Positions 52,590 through 63,408 of a stretch of DNA of 64,000 nucleotides are shown here, one piece after another. The notes under the pieces were generated by a model. That model did not search any database and had not been told where the DNA came from. It worked only from the letters and a program-made list of their open reading frames with translations. The translations under genes and the position numbers were made by a program. How positions within the stretch are numbered: the first letter of the stretch is position 1; every line of letters begins with the position of its first letter. The stretch is from Sulfopaludibacter sp963835555 (GTDB taxonomy: Bacteria; Acidobacteriota; Terriglobia; Bryobacterales; Bryobacteraceae). The stretch is taken from contig CAWIGC010000039.1 of NCBI GenBank assembly GCA_963835555.1, forward strand, positions 310,001 to 374,000, read 5' to 3'.

Positions 52590-53504
52590 ATGGACGCTGT
52601 ACAGATCTCGCATGTCACCAGGACGTTCGGGGATGTGACCGCGGTGGACGATCTGTCTCTCACGGTTCCCGAAGGTTCCATCTATGGGTTTATCGGGCCG
52701 AACGGCTCCGGCAAAACCACCACGATGCGCATGATCGTGAACATCTTCTATCCCGACCGCGGGGAGATCCGGCTGTTCGGAGAATGCACGCCGCAGAACA
52801 GCACCGATTTCATCGGATACCTTCCCGAAGAACGCGGTCTTTACCAGAAAATGACGGTCCGCGCGCTGCTGGAATTCTATGGGGAGCTGCGCTCGGGCAG
52901 GGACGTCAAAAGGGAAGTCGAAAGCTGGCTGCGGAAACTGGACCTTGCGGCGCGCGCCGGGGATAAAGTCGAGACCTTCAGCAAGGGGATGAGCCAGAAG
53001 GTGCAGTTCATCGCCGCCGTAATTCCGGAACCGAAGCTTCTGATTCTGGACGAGCCCTTTAGCGGGCTCGACCCGGTGAGCGCCGAGGCCATCCGCTCCG
53101 CCATTCTGGATCTGCGCCGGCGCGGCGTGACCGTCATTCTGAGCACCCACGACATGAACCTGGCGGAAACCATGTGCGACTACATCTTCATGATCTTCCG
53201 CGGCCGGAAGGTTCTGGACGGCACCCTGAGCTCCATTCAGGATCAGTACGGCGACGACACCATCCGGGTCAGCGCGCCCGGCGGATTTACGGCAGTGCAG
53301 CACTTGCCCGGAGTGGAACAGATTCGCGACCTGGGCCAGGTACAGGAACTCCGCCTGGCGCGCGGAACCGATCCGCAGGAGGTGCTGCGGACGCTGGTGG
53401 CACAGACGCGCGTGACCGGCTTCTCACTCACCAAGCCCTCGCTGCACGATATTTTCATGCGGATTGCGGGACCGGCGGCGGAGGTGAATCATGCGCATGC
53501 ATAA
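52590..53504 (+). CDS. ABC transporter ATP-binding protein (NatA-like)
   Basis: 304 residues. Walker A GPNGSGKTT, signature FSKGMSQKVQ, Walker B LLILDEPFSGLDP, and H-loop STHDMN. The C-terminal ~70 residues are the extension common in NatA/ABC-2 exporters. Overlaps the permease gene by 14 bp. Together they probably export Na+ or a lipophilic compound. Confidence 0.93.
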   Translation: MDAVQISHVTRTFGDVTAVDDLSLTVPEGSIYGFIGPNGSGKTTTMRMIVNIFYPDRGEIRLFGECTPQNSTDFIGYLPEERGLYQKMTVRALLEFYGELRSGRDVKREVESWLRKLDLAARAGDKVETFSKGMSQKVQFIAAVIPEPKLLILDEPFSGLDPVSAEAIRSAILDLRRRGVTVILSTHDMNLAETMCDYIFMIFRGRKVLDGTLSSIQDQYGDDTIRVSAPGGFTAVQHLPGVEQIRDLGQVQELRLARGTDPQEVLRTLVAQTRVTGFSLTKPSLHDIFMRIAGPAAEVNHAHA

Positions 53505-54849
53505 GGTGCTGACCATCGCCAAACGCGATTACATCGCCACGGTCCGCACCAAAGCATTCCTGTTCGGGCTGGTGGTGGCCCCGGTGATATTTGGCGGCGG
53601 ATCGATCGCCATGTCGTTTTTCAAGAGCAAGCCGGATCTGAGGGACCGGCACATCGCCATCATCGATCGCACCGGCGCGGTGGCCGATGCCCTGGTGAAC
53701 GCCGCCAAAGAAAAGAACGACCGGGCACTGTTCGACAAGAAAACCCGCCAGCAGATTGCGCCCCGGTACGTGTTTGAGGTAATCGTGCCGGAGGGCGATT
53801 CCAAAAACCAGTTGCTGGCCCTGTCCGACCGCGTGCGGCGCAAGGAAGTGGCGGCGTTCCTCGAGATCGGCCAGGATGCGCTGCGTCCGCAAAAGCCCTT
53901 GGAACAGGAGCAGCCCTTTGGCGCCGCCGCCAAAACCGACCCGGCCACGCGGGTTTCTTATTACACCAACGCGGGCGGGATCGATGAGCTGCGCGGCTGG
54001 TTGAACGGTCCCATCAACGATGGCGTGCGCCTGGCGCGACTGGCGCGGCTGGGAGTCGATATCAAAAGCAATACCGGCCTGATGGCCTCCGTGCCGGTGG
54101 AAGGACTCAGCCTGCTGGAGCGCGACGAAAAGACCGGCGAAGTCCAGGCGGCGCGTAAACGCAGCGAATTGGAGGGATTCTTTGTGCCCTTTGCGGTGGC
54201 CATGATCCTGGCCATGATCGTGATGGTGGGCTCGGCGCCCATGCTTCAGAACGTCACCCAGGATAAGAGCCAGCGCGTGGTGGAGACCTTGCTGGGCGCC
54301 GCCACGCCGTTAGAACTGATGTCCGGGAAAGTGCTGGGCGCGGTGGGCGTTTCCGTGACCAGTTCGCTTTTGTACGTGGTGGCGGGTGTGCTGGCGGTGA
54401 ACGCCATGGGAATCGCCGGTCTGCTGCCCCTGAGTATTATTCCCTGGTTCTATGCCTACCTGCTGGCCGACGTGGTGATGCTCTGCGCGTTCGCCGCCGC
54501 GCTGGGAGCCTGTTGCAGCACCCCGCAGGATGCGCAGAACCTGGCGATTGTGCTGCTGATGCCCTGCCTCATCCCCATGTTCATGCTGGTCACGGTACTG
54601 CGGCAGCCCAATAGCCTGATGGCTACAGCGATGTCGCTGGTTCCGCCGTTCACCCCGATCCTGATGCTCCTGCGGCAGACCAACTCCGAAGGCGTGCCGG
54701 CGTGGCAACCCTGGGTGGGACTGGCCGGCGTAACCCTCTTCGCGGCCGCCACCGTTTGGGCCGCCTCCCGCATCTTCCGCGTCGCAATCCTGATGCAGGG
54801 CAAGCCGCCGAAGTTGATGGAGATGGCGCATTGGGCCTGGAAAGGGTAA
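53491..54849 (+). CDS. ABC-2 type permease (NatB-like)
   Basis: 452 residues. One N-terminal helix (TKAFLFGLVVAPVIF), a large extracytoplasmic domain (~residues 45-230), then five or six helices with VTQDKSQRVVETLLGAATPLELMSGK, the conserved ABC-2/NatB block. Partner of the ATPase encoded just upstream. Substrate not determinable. Confidence 0.92.
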   Translation: MRMHKVLTIAKRDYIATVRTKAFLFGLVVAPVIFGGGSIAMSFFKSKPDLRDRHIAIIDRTGAVADALVNAAKEKNDRALFDKKTRQQIAPRYVFEVIVPEGDSKNQLLALSDRVRRKEVAAFLEIGQDALRPQKPLEQEQPFGAAAKTDPATRVSYYTNAGGIDELRGWLNGPINDGVRLARLARLGVDIKSNTGLMASVPVEGLSLLERDEKTGEVQAARKRSELEGFFVPFAVAMILAMIVMVGSAPMLQNVTQDKSQRVVETLLGAATPLELMSGKVLGAVGVSVTSSLLYVVAGVLAVNAMGIAGLLPLSIIPWFYAYLLADVVMLCAFAAALGACCSTPQDAQNLAIVLLMPCLIPMFMLVTVLRQPNSLMATAMSLVPPFTPILMLLRQTNSEGVPAWQPWVGLAGVTLFAAATVWAASRIFRVAILMQGKPPKLMEMAHWAWKG

Positions 54850-54996
54850 GTCCGCAAGGGCCCGATAACGCTATTGTCACAGTGAGCCGCTATAATTGGC
54901 TTTCGTTTACATATTGAATGGCTGGTACCCGCGCGGCAGATGGACCGCCCCGCGAGAGACGGCCGGCGCGATTTTGCCTAAAGGGGACGACCAACG

Positions 54997-57799
54997 ATGC
55001 AGAAGCCGAAGCAGGTATGCAGGCTAGGGAGAGCTCTTCGGATTTTCCTAATAGCAGGTTCAACCATAGTTTTGGGTCAGGCTCAAGCTCCACAAACTGC
55101 CAATCCCAATCGTACCGTTGGCCCGCAAAAGGATGGGTCTGTCGTCGTGTCGGACAACCAGACGCTGACGCCTGCCGGCAAGATCATTGAACTCGGTTCG
55201 CCGGTGCGCGCCAAAGCCATCGCACTGAATCCGAATGGGAAGACGAAGAGCGGCGCCGTCCTGCTTATGGGCTCACCCCAGCCGATTATCGTTTTCAATA
55301 CTGCGACCGGAGAGGTTCTCCAGCGCTTCATTCCGTCCCCTATGAAAGGGGCGGCATCCAACTCCAGTAAAGCGGGGTCCTTCACCGGCATCACCTATTC
55401 GGCGGACGGCAAAAGCCTGTTCTTCAGCCAGGATAACAACCACGTCGTGATCGCGAAAGTGGACCCGCAAACGGGTCTTTTGACCAACGGGCAGAGCGTG
55501 GAACTACCTGGTCCGCCGGCCGATGGCCGGCCCTATCATAATGCGAAATCCATCAACCCGGGCGGCATCGCAGTTTCCGGAGACGGCAAGCGCGCCTATG
55601 TGGCCCTGAACGTGAGCCAACACGCTCGGCGTGATCGACCTGACGGCCTCTCCAGCCAAGCTCATCGCTCAGATTCCGGTCGGCAATGCGCCTAATAGCG
55701 TGGTCATTCATGGCAAATATGGCTATGTCAGCAACGAAGGCGGACGTCCTGCCACCAGCGAAGACTTCACGAACTATTCCGACGGAACGCAGATCGTCGC
55801 CGACCGGAAAGATGCTTTTGCGATCACTGGGACTGTGTCTGTCGTCGATCTCGCGGCGGGCAAGGAGGTGAAGACGGTCAAGGTGGGCCTGCACCCAGCC
55901 GGCATGACCATCTCCGGCGCCTATCTTTACGTTGCCAATGCGTACAGCGACAGCCTCTCGGTGATCGACCTGAATACCGATCAGGTCGTGCGCACGATTC
56001 GTCTCAGCGTTCCGATCGCCGGCGGTTTCTTCGGCTCCGGACCGAATGGCGTCGCCGTAACCGATGGCCAGGCTTATCGTCACGCTGGGCCAAGCCAATG
56101 CCGTGGCCGTCATCAACCTTCAGGGGCGGGATGCGCATCCGGTGATCGGTTACATTCCGACCGGCTATTTCCCGACCTCCATCGCCTATGACAAAACCCA
56201 GAAGCAACTGGTGGTGGCCGACGACAAGGGCCTGGGCGCGCATGTTCCCACGCGTTCCGGGGGCCTCTCCGGTTTTAGCACGCATCAGGATAATGGAACC
56301 GTCAACCTGATCCCGCTGCCGAACGCGAACCAGTTGGCGCGGTTCAGCAAACAGGTTTTCGACAATAATCACTGGAACCTGACCACGAATATCGAAGTGG
56401 GACCGGAATACATCGATGCGCACGCCGCACCGGTGGCTGTTCCCAGGCATATCGGCGAGCCCTCACTCATCAAGCACGTGTTTCTGGTGATCAAAGAGAA
56501 CCGCACGTACGACCAGATGCTGGGAGACGTGCCATGGGGCGACGGCGACCCTGCGCTGGCGATCTTTGCGTCGGCGGTTCCCAATCAGCACGCACTCGTC
56601 AAACGCTTTCCGCTTCTCGATAATGTCTACGCTCCGAGCCGCCAGTCGGCGGATGGCCATCCCTGGATCGGGATGTCGGGGTCCTTCTACTCCAATGACA
56701 TTTTGTCGCCGGACTGGATTCGTTCTTATCCGGGCGGCAATTCCGACGATGCTCTGACCTATACTCCGAAGGGCTTTTTATGGACCGCCGCCGAAGCCAA
56801 AGGGCTCTCCGCCAGGCTCTACGGCGAATGGAGTCATGGCGCCAAGATCGCCAAGAAGCCGGATGGCGCGAAGTTCGGCTGGAGCGATTATCTACCGTAC
56901 CGCCATGTGCAAGGAAGGCAAAGCGCCGCAATCCAGTTGCGTCGTGCCGGACGACGCGATCAGCGTGAGCTCCGATATCCCTTCGGCGGCCAAAATCATG
57001 GACCCGCATTATCCGCCGTTCAATCTCACGATTCCCGACCAATACCGGATGGATTACTGGATCCCCGAGTTCCAGCGGCTGGATGCGGCCAATCAGGTTG
57101 CCGAATTTGACGATTGTGTGGCTTCCGGACGATCACACCGCGGGGACCGTAAAGGGCCAACCATACCCGATCAACTACCAGGCCGACAACGATCTGGCCC
57201 TGGGCCGCATGGTGGAAGCCATCAGCCACAGCAAGATCTGGGCGCAATCGGCGATTTTCGTAGAGGAAGACGATTCCCAGGCCGGCGTGGATCACGTGGA
57301 TGGCCACCGCCAGCCGGTTTTTGTTATCAGCCCGTATACCGTGGCGCCGCAGGCTCCGGGCCAGGGCAAGGCGATTCATACCACGTACACAGCCGAGAAC
57401 ATCAATCGCACGATCGAGAACATCCTGGGTATGCAGCCACTGACGCAGTTCGATCTGGTGGCATCCCCCATGTTCGACGCGTTTCAGAACACGCCCGATC
57501 TGACGCCCTACGACCACCTGTCTGCGGTCATCCCTCTGGACCAGGGACCGGGACTTGGCGGCGACAATACTCTGGGATACAGCCCCATGCAGAAAGCCTG
57601 GCTGAGGGCTACGGCGGAGGTGATGAAAGGCAAGTACGACAAAGCCGACGCAGTCGACCCGAACTTCCTTAACCACGTGACGTGGTACTCGGCGACGGGT
57701 TGGAAACGGCCCTATCCCGGGGAGAGCAAGGTGGAGATGCCCGGGCCATTCGTCAAAGCTGCCCGGAAATACCGCGGCGACGACGACGACGATAAGTAA
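54997..57799 (+). pseudogene. YVTN beta-propeller / phosphoesterase-family protein, four frameshifts
   Basis: ~930 residues after repair. A signal region (LGRALRIFLIAGSTIVLGQ) is followed by a YVTN-type beta-propeller (NSVVIHGKYGYVSNEGG, GAYLYVANAYSDSLSVID) and an alkaline-phosphatase-fold phosphoesterase domain (KHVFLVIKENRTYDQMLGD, WLPDDHTAG). Frame slips lie near 55,618, 56,075, 56,888 and 57,108; in each case the adjacent frame continues the same protein. Possibly a periplasmic phosphoesterase of the phospholipase C family. Ends with an acidic DDDDDK tail. Confidence 0.8.
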
Positions 57800-57824
57800 T
57801 GCGAAGGGCAGCCACTATAGTTGG

Positions 57825-58658
57825 CTAATCGTAACTCGCGGGCCGGCGGATCCAGATATTCCGGTATCGCACGGCATCGCCGTTGTGATCCTGTAGCATC
57901 AGCGGCTCTTCCGGGGCGTGCGGCGTATAGTGCGCCACCTGGCGGTAGACCATCGGTCCCATCAGTTCCTTGTGGTGATGCACCATGACTCCGTTGTAGA
58001 GCACCGTGACGTAAGCCGGCTTGACGAGTTTGTCGCCTTCGAAGCGGGGCGCTTCGAAGAGAATATCGTAAGTATTCCATTCCCCCGGCCGGCGCGCGGG
58101 ATTGGCCAGCGGCGGCCACTGTCCATAGATGGCGCCCGCCTGTCCGTCCGCATACGTGGGATTGTTCCAGGCGTCCAGCACCTGGATTTCATAGCGGCTC
58201 ATAATCAGCACGCCGCTGTTGCCGCGCCCCTGGCTGGTACCCTTAATGACCGCCGGTGACGACCACTCCACGTGAAGCTGGCAGTCTCCGAATTTTTCCC
58301 GCGTGAGCAGGCTGCCGGTTCCGCCCACCACCTCAAAGTAGCCGTCGCCCACTTTCCATTGCGCATCCACCATCTTGCCGCGATTCGGCCCGCGCCCTTC
58401 CTGCTGCCACCTGGAAAGGTCCTTGCCATCGAACAGCACTACGGCGTCCGAGGGCGGAGCGCCCGGAGCGGATCCCGGCGTGATTACCTTGGGATGCGGC
58501 CGGGCCGGATCGTGTACGTGCCACGGCAGATTGGGCAGCATGGGCGTATCGGTAAATCCCAGGTCGCCCGGTTTCGGTTGCGGCTGTTGCGCCAGGGCCA
58601 GCACGGCCGCCAGGGCGCCGGCGGCGCCGAGCAGGCAGAAGACAGTTTTGCGAGACAT
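57825..58658 (-). CDS. DUF1080 (3-keto-disaccharide hydrolase-like) protein
   Basis: 277 residues with a signal peptide (residues ~1-24). The DUF1080 concanavalin-like domain is shown by LFDGKDLSRWQQEG, NSGVLIMSRYEIQVLDAW, and VTVLYNGVMVHHHKEL with DGDAVRYRNIWIR at the end. These proteins act on glycans or 3-keto sugars. First of a leftward-reading group of glycan genes. Confidence 0.88.
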   Translation of the reverse strand: MSRKTVFCLLGAAGALAAVLALAQQPQPKPGDLGFTDTPMLPNLPWHVHDPARPHPKVITPGSAPGAPPSDAVVLFDGKDLSRWQQEGRGPNRGKMVDAQWKVGDGYFEVVGGTGSLLTREKFGDCQLHVEWSSPAVIKGTSQGRGNSGVLIMSRYEIQVLDAWNNPTYADGQAGAIYGQWPPLANPARRPGEWNTYDILFEAPRFEGDKLVKPAYVTVLYNGVMVHHHKELMGPMVYRQVAHYTPHAPEEPLMLQDHNGDAVRYRNIWIRRPASYD

Positions 58659-58667
58659 GGAAACTCC

Positions 58668-61046
58668 TCACGAAGCGAAGGTGAGACGATACCCCACGCC
58701 CGGCTTCACCGTCAATTTCAACACACCGTCGGGGTCCAGGGAAGGCGTCATGTTCTTTCCGCCGGCGCGAATCTTCACCACCCGCGTGCCGCGCGGAGAG
58801 CGTATCCGGTGATCGCCATCGATCGAGGCATCCAGCGACGCCTCGACCGGCTTGCTGCCGCTCCAGACGATTCCCACCTGCACGCCGCCGCGCGCTCTCA
58901 GACCCCGGACCCGCCCTTCGGCCCATGCTTTGGGCAGCGCCGGCAGCAGGCTGATTTCCCCGGCGTGGCTCTGCAGCAGCATCTCCGCAATTCCGGCCGT
59001 GCCGCCGAAATTGCCGTCAATCTGAAACGGCGGATGCGTATCGAACAGGTTCGACAGAGTGGAATTGCGAATCAGCGCCAGCACATGCTCGTACGCGGTA
59101 TCGCCATCCTCCAACCGCGCCCAAAAATTGACGATCCACGCCCGGCTCCATCCGGTATGGCCGCCGCCGTTCGCCAACCGCCGCTCGATGGTCGCGCGGG
59201 CCGCCCCGGCCAGGTCCGGCGTGCGCTGCGGCGTGATCTGATTGGCCGGATGCAGCGCATAAAGCTGTGACATGTGACGATGCCCCGGCTCCACCTCGTC
59301 GAAATCCTGCGACCATTCCTGAATCTGCCCGTACTTCCCAACCTTCAGCGGCGTCATGCGGTTCAGTGCGAAGTTCGCCCGGTCGCAAAAGTCCGGCTCG
59401 AGGCGCAGAATCTCTCCCGCGCGCGCCAGGCTCATCAGCGTATCGCGAATGATCTCCACGCTCATCGTGGGATTGATATCCACCGCGGCGCGCCCGCCTT
59501 CCGGCGTCTTGTAACTGTTCTCGGGAGAGGACGCGGGACCCGCCATGAGCTGTCCCGATTCGGGATCGGCCACCATGTAGTCCAGGTAGAATTCCGACGC
59601 TGCTTTCAGTACCGGCCAAGCCCGGTTTCTCAGGAAATTCTCGTCGCCCGTAAACCGGTAATGATCCCAGAAATGCCGCGCCAGCCACCCGCCGGCGCCC
59701 TGCCACAAATCGATCCCTTGCGGCGAGCCCAGCTCGGTCTGATGCCACGCATTGGTGGTGAAGTGAACCACGAATCCCTTGCAGCCGTAGGAGATTTGCG
59801 CCGTCTTGCGCCCCGGCTCGACCAGCTTTTCCGTGAAGTCGAACAGAGGCTCCGCGCACTCCGAAAGATTGCACACTTCCGCGGGCCAGTAGTTCATCTG
59901 GATGTTGATGTTGACGTGGTAATCCGCTTCCCACGGCGGATGCATGCCTTCCGCCCAGATACCCTGCAGATTGGCCGGCAGCGTCCCCGGGCGCGAACTG
60001 GAAAGCAGCAGGTACCGCCCATACTGAAAATACAGGGCGATCAGTTGCGGGTCCGTCCCGCCGCTCTTCATGGCCGCAAGCCGTTCGCCGGTGGGGACAG
60101 TGGACCGGTCGGGTCCGCCCAAGTCCAGGGCCACCCGCAGGAACAGGCGGTGATAGTCGGCGATGTGCGTCTGCCGCGCGTCTTCGTATTTCACCGCATC
60201 GAGCGCCTTGCGCCGTGCCGCGCATTCCGCCGCCTGATCCTTGCCGCCGTAACTGGTAGCGGCATACAGTACGAGCGTGACCGCGCGCGCTTTTTCGACG
60301 CCGATGCCGCCGGCCGATGCCGCCACCGAGCCGCCTTCCGCCCGCACCTCGAGATGGCTTTCGAAGTGGACGCCCTCGTCCGGCGCCTGTCCGCGCATCG
60401 CCAGCCGGTTAGGTCCGCCGCTCTCGATCTTCACATCCGCTTCCCGCGTCAGGCGCGCCGCAAAGGAAAGCTGGCCGGGCTTGTCGCACTCCAGCCGGAC
60501 GAAGATGGCCTGGTCGGGATAGGACGCAAACACTTCGCGCGTGAACCGGGCCTTGCCCACGCGATATTCCACGCGGGCGATGCCGGTATCCAGGTCCAGC
60601 TCGCGCCGGTATTCCTGCACCGCGCCTTCGTGATGCATGTCCAGAACCAGGTCGCCCAGCGTCTGGTAGGTGTATCTGGCGCTCGCCGGTCCCACGAACC
60701 TGCCACCCTGAGGCGCCACGGAGTTGGCCTCGGCGTACTTGCCCGCGAACAGCAACTCGCGGATCTTCTGGATCTGCTGGCGGGCCGCGGCGTTGTCCTC
60801 CTCCAGGTGGCGCCCGCTCCACAGTGTGTGCTCGTTGAGCTGGATGCGCTCCTGGGGCGCGCCACCAAACACCATCGCGCCCATGTAGCCATTGCCCACC
60901 GGAAGCGCTTCGGTCCACTGCTTCGCCGGCTCCCGATACCATAGAGCCAGCGGCTTGCCGGCGGCAGGACTCTCCTGCGCCGCCAGCGGGCGCAGCAATG
61001 CAGCCGCTCCGGCAGCCTGTATCCATTCTCTTCTGGTAGACTTCAC
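58668..61046 (-). CDS. GH95 family alpha-L-fucosidase-like glycoside hydrolase
   Basis: 792 residues from GTG 61046, chosen because it starts a Tat-like leader (VKSTRREWIQAAGAAALL); GTG 61052 is possible and the frame is open to 61214. LWYREPAKQWTEALPVGNGYMGAMVFGG and LNEHTLWSG are the N-terminal GH95 block; NLQGIWAEGMHPPWEADYHVN and PFQIDGNFGGTAGIAEML are the catalytic-domain blocks. GH95 enzymes remove alpha-L-fucose or galactose from glycans. Probably periplasmic. Confidence 0.92.
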   Translation of the reverse strand: MKSTRREWIQAAGAAALLRPLAAQESPAAGKPLALWYREPAKQWTEALPVGNGYMGAMVFGGAPQERIQLNEHTLWSGRHLEEDNAAARQQIQKIRELLFAGKYAEANSVAPQGGRFVGPASARYTYQTLGDLVLDMHHEGAVQEYRRELDLDTGIARVEYRVGKARFTREVFASYPDQAIFVRLECDKPGQLSFAARLTREADVKIESGGPNRLAMRGQAPDEGVHFESHLEVRAEGGSVAASAGGIGVEKARAVTLVLYAATSYGGKDQAAECAARRKALDAVKYEDARQTHIADYHRLFLRVALDLGGPDRSTVPTGERLAAMKSGGTDPQLIALYFQYGRYLLLSSSRPGTLPANLQGIWAEGMHPPWEADYHVNINIQMNYWPAEVCNLSECAEPLFDFTEKLVEPGRKTAQISYGCKGFVVHFTTNAWHQTELGSPQGIDLWQGAGGWLARHFWDHYRFTGDENFLRNRAWPVLKAASEFYLDYMVADPESGQLMAGPASSPENSYKTPEGGRAAVDINPTMSVEIIRDTLMSLARAGEILRLEPDFCDRANFALNRMTPLKVGKYGQIQEWSQDFDEVEPGHRHMSQLYALHPANQITPQRTPDLAGAARATIERRLANGGGHTGWSRAWIVNFWARLEDGDTAYEHVLALIRNSTLSNLFDTHPPFQIDGNFGGTAGIAEMLLQSHAGEISLLPALPKAWAEGRVRGLRARGGVQVGIVWSGSKPVEASLDASIDGDHRIRSPRGTRVVKIRAGGKNMTPSLDPDGVLKLTVKPGVGYRLTFAS

Positions 61047-61265
61047 CCTCACCCTTTTGATTATCGCGTGCCCGGCTTCAAACCATGCGTCTCCACACAT
61101 CTCCAGCACTTCAATTGCCTCCAGACACCCTTGCGGCACGCTATGAGTCGAACGGCCCGTCGCGTTATTCTTCGGCTTCCGGTAAAGATACGCGGTGCAG
61201 TCTTGTAGCCACACTGTGTCCCATACGGCATGGTCCCCACTGGGCTTATCGGCGTTTATCCGGGT

Positions 61266-62336
61266 TCATCTGCGGCCCAATTCTTTGGCAGCATCGTAAA
61301 CCGCAAACACTACCCGCATATCCTCCACGCCCGAGGCAATCGACACCGGCGCCGGCCGCCCGTCGCGCACCGCTTCCAGAAACGCGCGATGCTGATTCAG
61401 CGGATTGGCGATATCGCCGAATGCCGGAGGGCGGATCTCCATCTGCTGCTCGGCCCCCTGCTCGCCGCCAAACGCCGGCACCAGCCCGCCCGAGTATTCC
61501 ACCACGCGCCCGCGGAAAGCACCGCACGATGAAGCCACGCTCAGCCACTGGCTGTTGCGATACTGGAACCGCCCCTTGGTGCCATGCACCGCCAGTTCTT
61601 CGCCGTTGGCGCACCAGGCCGTATCCAGCGTGATCATGGCGCCCGAATCCAGTTCCAGCACCGCCACCGCCAGGTCTTCGCCTTCCAGTCCGGGACAGTG
61701 CAGATTCCGCGTGAACCCGGTGGCCTTCACCACGCGCGCTCCGGTGATCCACTGAAAGATGTGGATATAGTGCACCGCCAGTTGGATAAAGCAGCCGCCG
61801 CCGGTCTCCGCCACCGACCCGCGCCATGTGCGAATGCCCTGCTGCGCCTCGCGCGACCACATCATGCCGCCGGTATGCATCAGGCGCGCATAGCAGTGGA
61901 CCACGTCGCCCAGCCGGCCCTGCGCCACCATATCGCGCAGGTCGTGCATCAGCGGCTGATCGAAATAGCTCATGTAGAGCCCCACCGTCCGGCTGGAACC
62001 CTGCGCCGCCGCGGCGATGGCTTCGGCGTCGGCCAGGTTCGCCGCCACCGGCTTCTGCAGCAGCACGTGCTTGCCCGCCTCGATCGCAGCGATCGCCTGC
62101 GGGCGGTGTTGCGAGTTCGGAGTACTGATCACGACCGCGTCCACCTCGGGAGCCAGCGCGGCACTAAATTCCGTCGCGGGCACGCTGCCGCACGCTTCAG
62201 CCGCCCGCGCCGCGGCGGCGGCGTCCACATCCACACAGCAGACCACACGAACCCACTCCAGGTCCCGGTACACGCTCAGATAATGCGCCGCCATGCCGCC
62301 GCAGCCGACAAACGCCACATTGATTTTACCGGCCAT
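61266..62336 (-). CDS. Gfo/Idh/MocA-family oxidoreductase
   Basis: 356 residues. Rossmann start INVAFVGCGGMAAHYLSVY, STPNSQHRPQAIAAIEAGKHVLLQKPVA with the active-site Lys-Pro, and GGGCFIQLAVHYIHIFQW with the conserved His. NAD(P)-dependent sugar dehydrogenase-type enzyme. Overlaps the EamA gene by 11 bp, so coupled to a transporter. Unlike the other Gfo/Idh gene it is intact and has no leader. Confidence 0.92.
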   Translation of the reverse strand: MAGKINVAFVGCGGMAAHYLSVYRDLEWVRVVCCVDVDAAAAARAAEACGSVPATEFSAALAPEVDAVVISTPNSQHRPQAIAAIEAGKHVLLQKPVAANLADAEAIAAAAQGSSRTVGLYMSYFDQPLMHDLRDMVAQGRLGDVVHCYARLMHTGGMMWSREAQQGIRTWRGSVAETGGGCFIQLAVHYIHIFQWITGARVVKATGFTRNLHCPGLEGEDLAVAVLELDSGAMITLDTAWCANGEELAVHGTKGRFQYRNSQWLSVASSCGAFRGRVVEYSGGLVPAFGGEQGAEQQMEIRPPAFGDIANPLNQHRAFLEAVRDGRPAPVSIASGVEDMRVVFAVYDAAKELGRR

Positions 62337-63375
62337 TCGCCGCCTCCCCTCCCTGGTTTCGCGTCAGAAAAAGCGCCAGCGCCATGCCCGCCAGCGTGAG
62401 TCCCGTGACCGCGAACGCCTCTCCGGCAGTCAACGGGAGATAGAGAATCAGCACGCCGCAGAACATCACCGATGCCGCAATCACCTTGTCGGTGATCTCG
62501 CGTTCGCGGAAAAACAGCCATCCCGCCAGCACCGAAAGAATGATCCCGGCCCGCTTGATGCTCACCGTGATCACCACCGCGATATACGCGTACGATCCCA
62601 ATTGAAACAGCAGCGAAACCGCGTCCAGCAGGCCCGCCAGCGAAATCCACTTCCCGTTGCCGCGCGCCGCCGCACGGAAATCCGCGCCTTGCCACTTGCC
62701 CCAAACGAAGAACGCGATGCACAGACCCAGGCCATAGGAGAAGGCTTCGGTGAACACGTCGCTCATCACCACCAGCTTCTTATCCAGCGGATTGGTGATG
62801 GAAAAGATGAACGACACCATCAGCATGTAGCGGCTGCCCTTTTCCTGAATCACCGCTTTCACCGGAGCCAGCCAGCCCACGGCGAACAGCTTCCGGTGCA
62901 TCGCCAGGGACCCGGCCACGATCAGCACCACGCCCAGCAACTTCAACGGCGGCGGCAGTTCGCCCAACATCACGAACCCCGAAGGAATCAGGAATACCGG
63001 CGTGAACGCCAGGAACGGAACCGACATGGAGAGCGGGGAGATCTGCAACGCGCGAAAATACAGCCACATCACGCAGGTGATCAGGGCTACGTCGAGCGTC
63101 AGGTAGATCAGGAATGTCGGCACCGGAGCCAGGTGCAGGGCCGCGATTCCGAATAGCGCCCCGCCATCCCGAATCACCACGGGCGACCCGGCGGCGATCT
63201 GCCAGAGCAGCGCGGCGGCGAACACTATGGTGACTGCGATGCGAATCCACAGGGTGGCTGGAATCAGGTCGCGTTTCTCTAACGCCCGCTTGCGAGCCAC
63301 GTCCGTTAACACGTTCGTGACCGACATGGACGCTGCCATCAGCAGGCCCACCGGAGAGAGTGCGGAGTTTGCCAT
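62326..63375 (-). CDS. EamA/DMT-family transporter
   Basis: 349 residues with about ten helices in two EamA repeats (first half LSMSVPFLAFTPVFLIPSGF, second half SIKRAGIILSVLAGWLFFRERE). Metabolite exporter or importer of the drug/metabolite superfamily; substrate unknown. Directly upstream of and overlapping the Gfo/Idh gene in the sugar locus. Confidence 0.88.
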   Translation of the reverse strand: MANSALSPVGLLMAASMSVTNVLTDVARKRALEKRDLIPATLWIRIAVTIVFAAALLWQIAAGSPVVIRDGGALFGIAALHLAPVPTFLIYLTLDVALITCVMWLYFRALQISPLSMSVPFLAFTPVFLIPSGFVMLGELPPPLKLLGVVLIVAGSLAMHRKLFAVGWLAPVKAVIQEKGSRYMLMVSFIFSITNPLDKKLVVMSDVFTEAFSYGLGLCIAFFVWGKWQGADFRAAARGNGKWISLAGLLDAVSLLFQLGSYAYIAVVITVSIKRAGIILSVLAGWLFFREREITDKVIAASVMFCGVLILYLPLTAGEAFAVTGLTLAGMALALFLTRNQGGEAANGR

Positions 63376-63386
63376 GGTTATCTGGT

Positions 63387-63408
63387 GGACAGGCCAGGAG
63401 GCCTGTCC
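63387..63408. repeat. Palindromic repeat with AGGA loop, copy 3
   Basis: GGACAGGCC-AGGA-GGCCTGTCC, perfect 9-bp arms, in the 32-bp gap between the glycosidase stop and the EamA start. The longest of three copies. Its last base touches the stop codon. Confidence 0.75.

Noticed and set aside
59274..60944. 556-residue plus-strand frame opposite the GH95 gene
   Set aside because: Antisense shadow; the minus strand carries clear GH95 blocks throughout.
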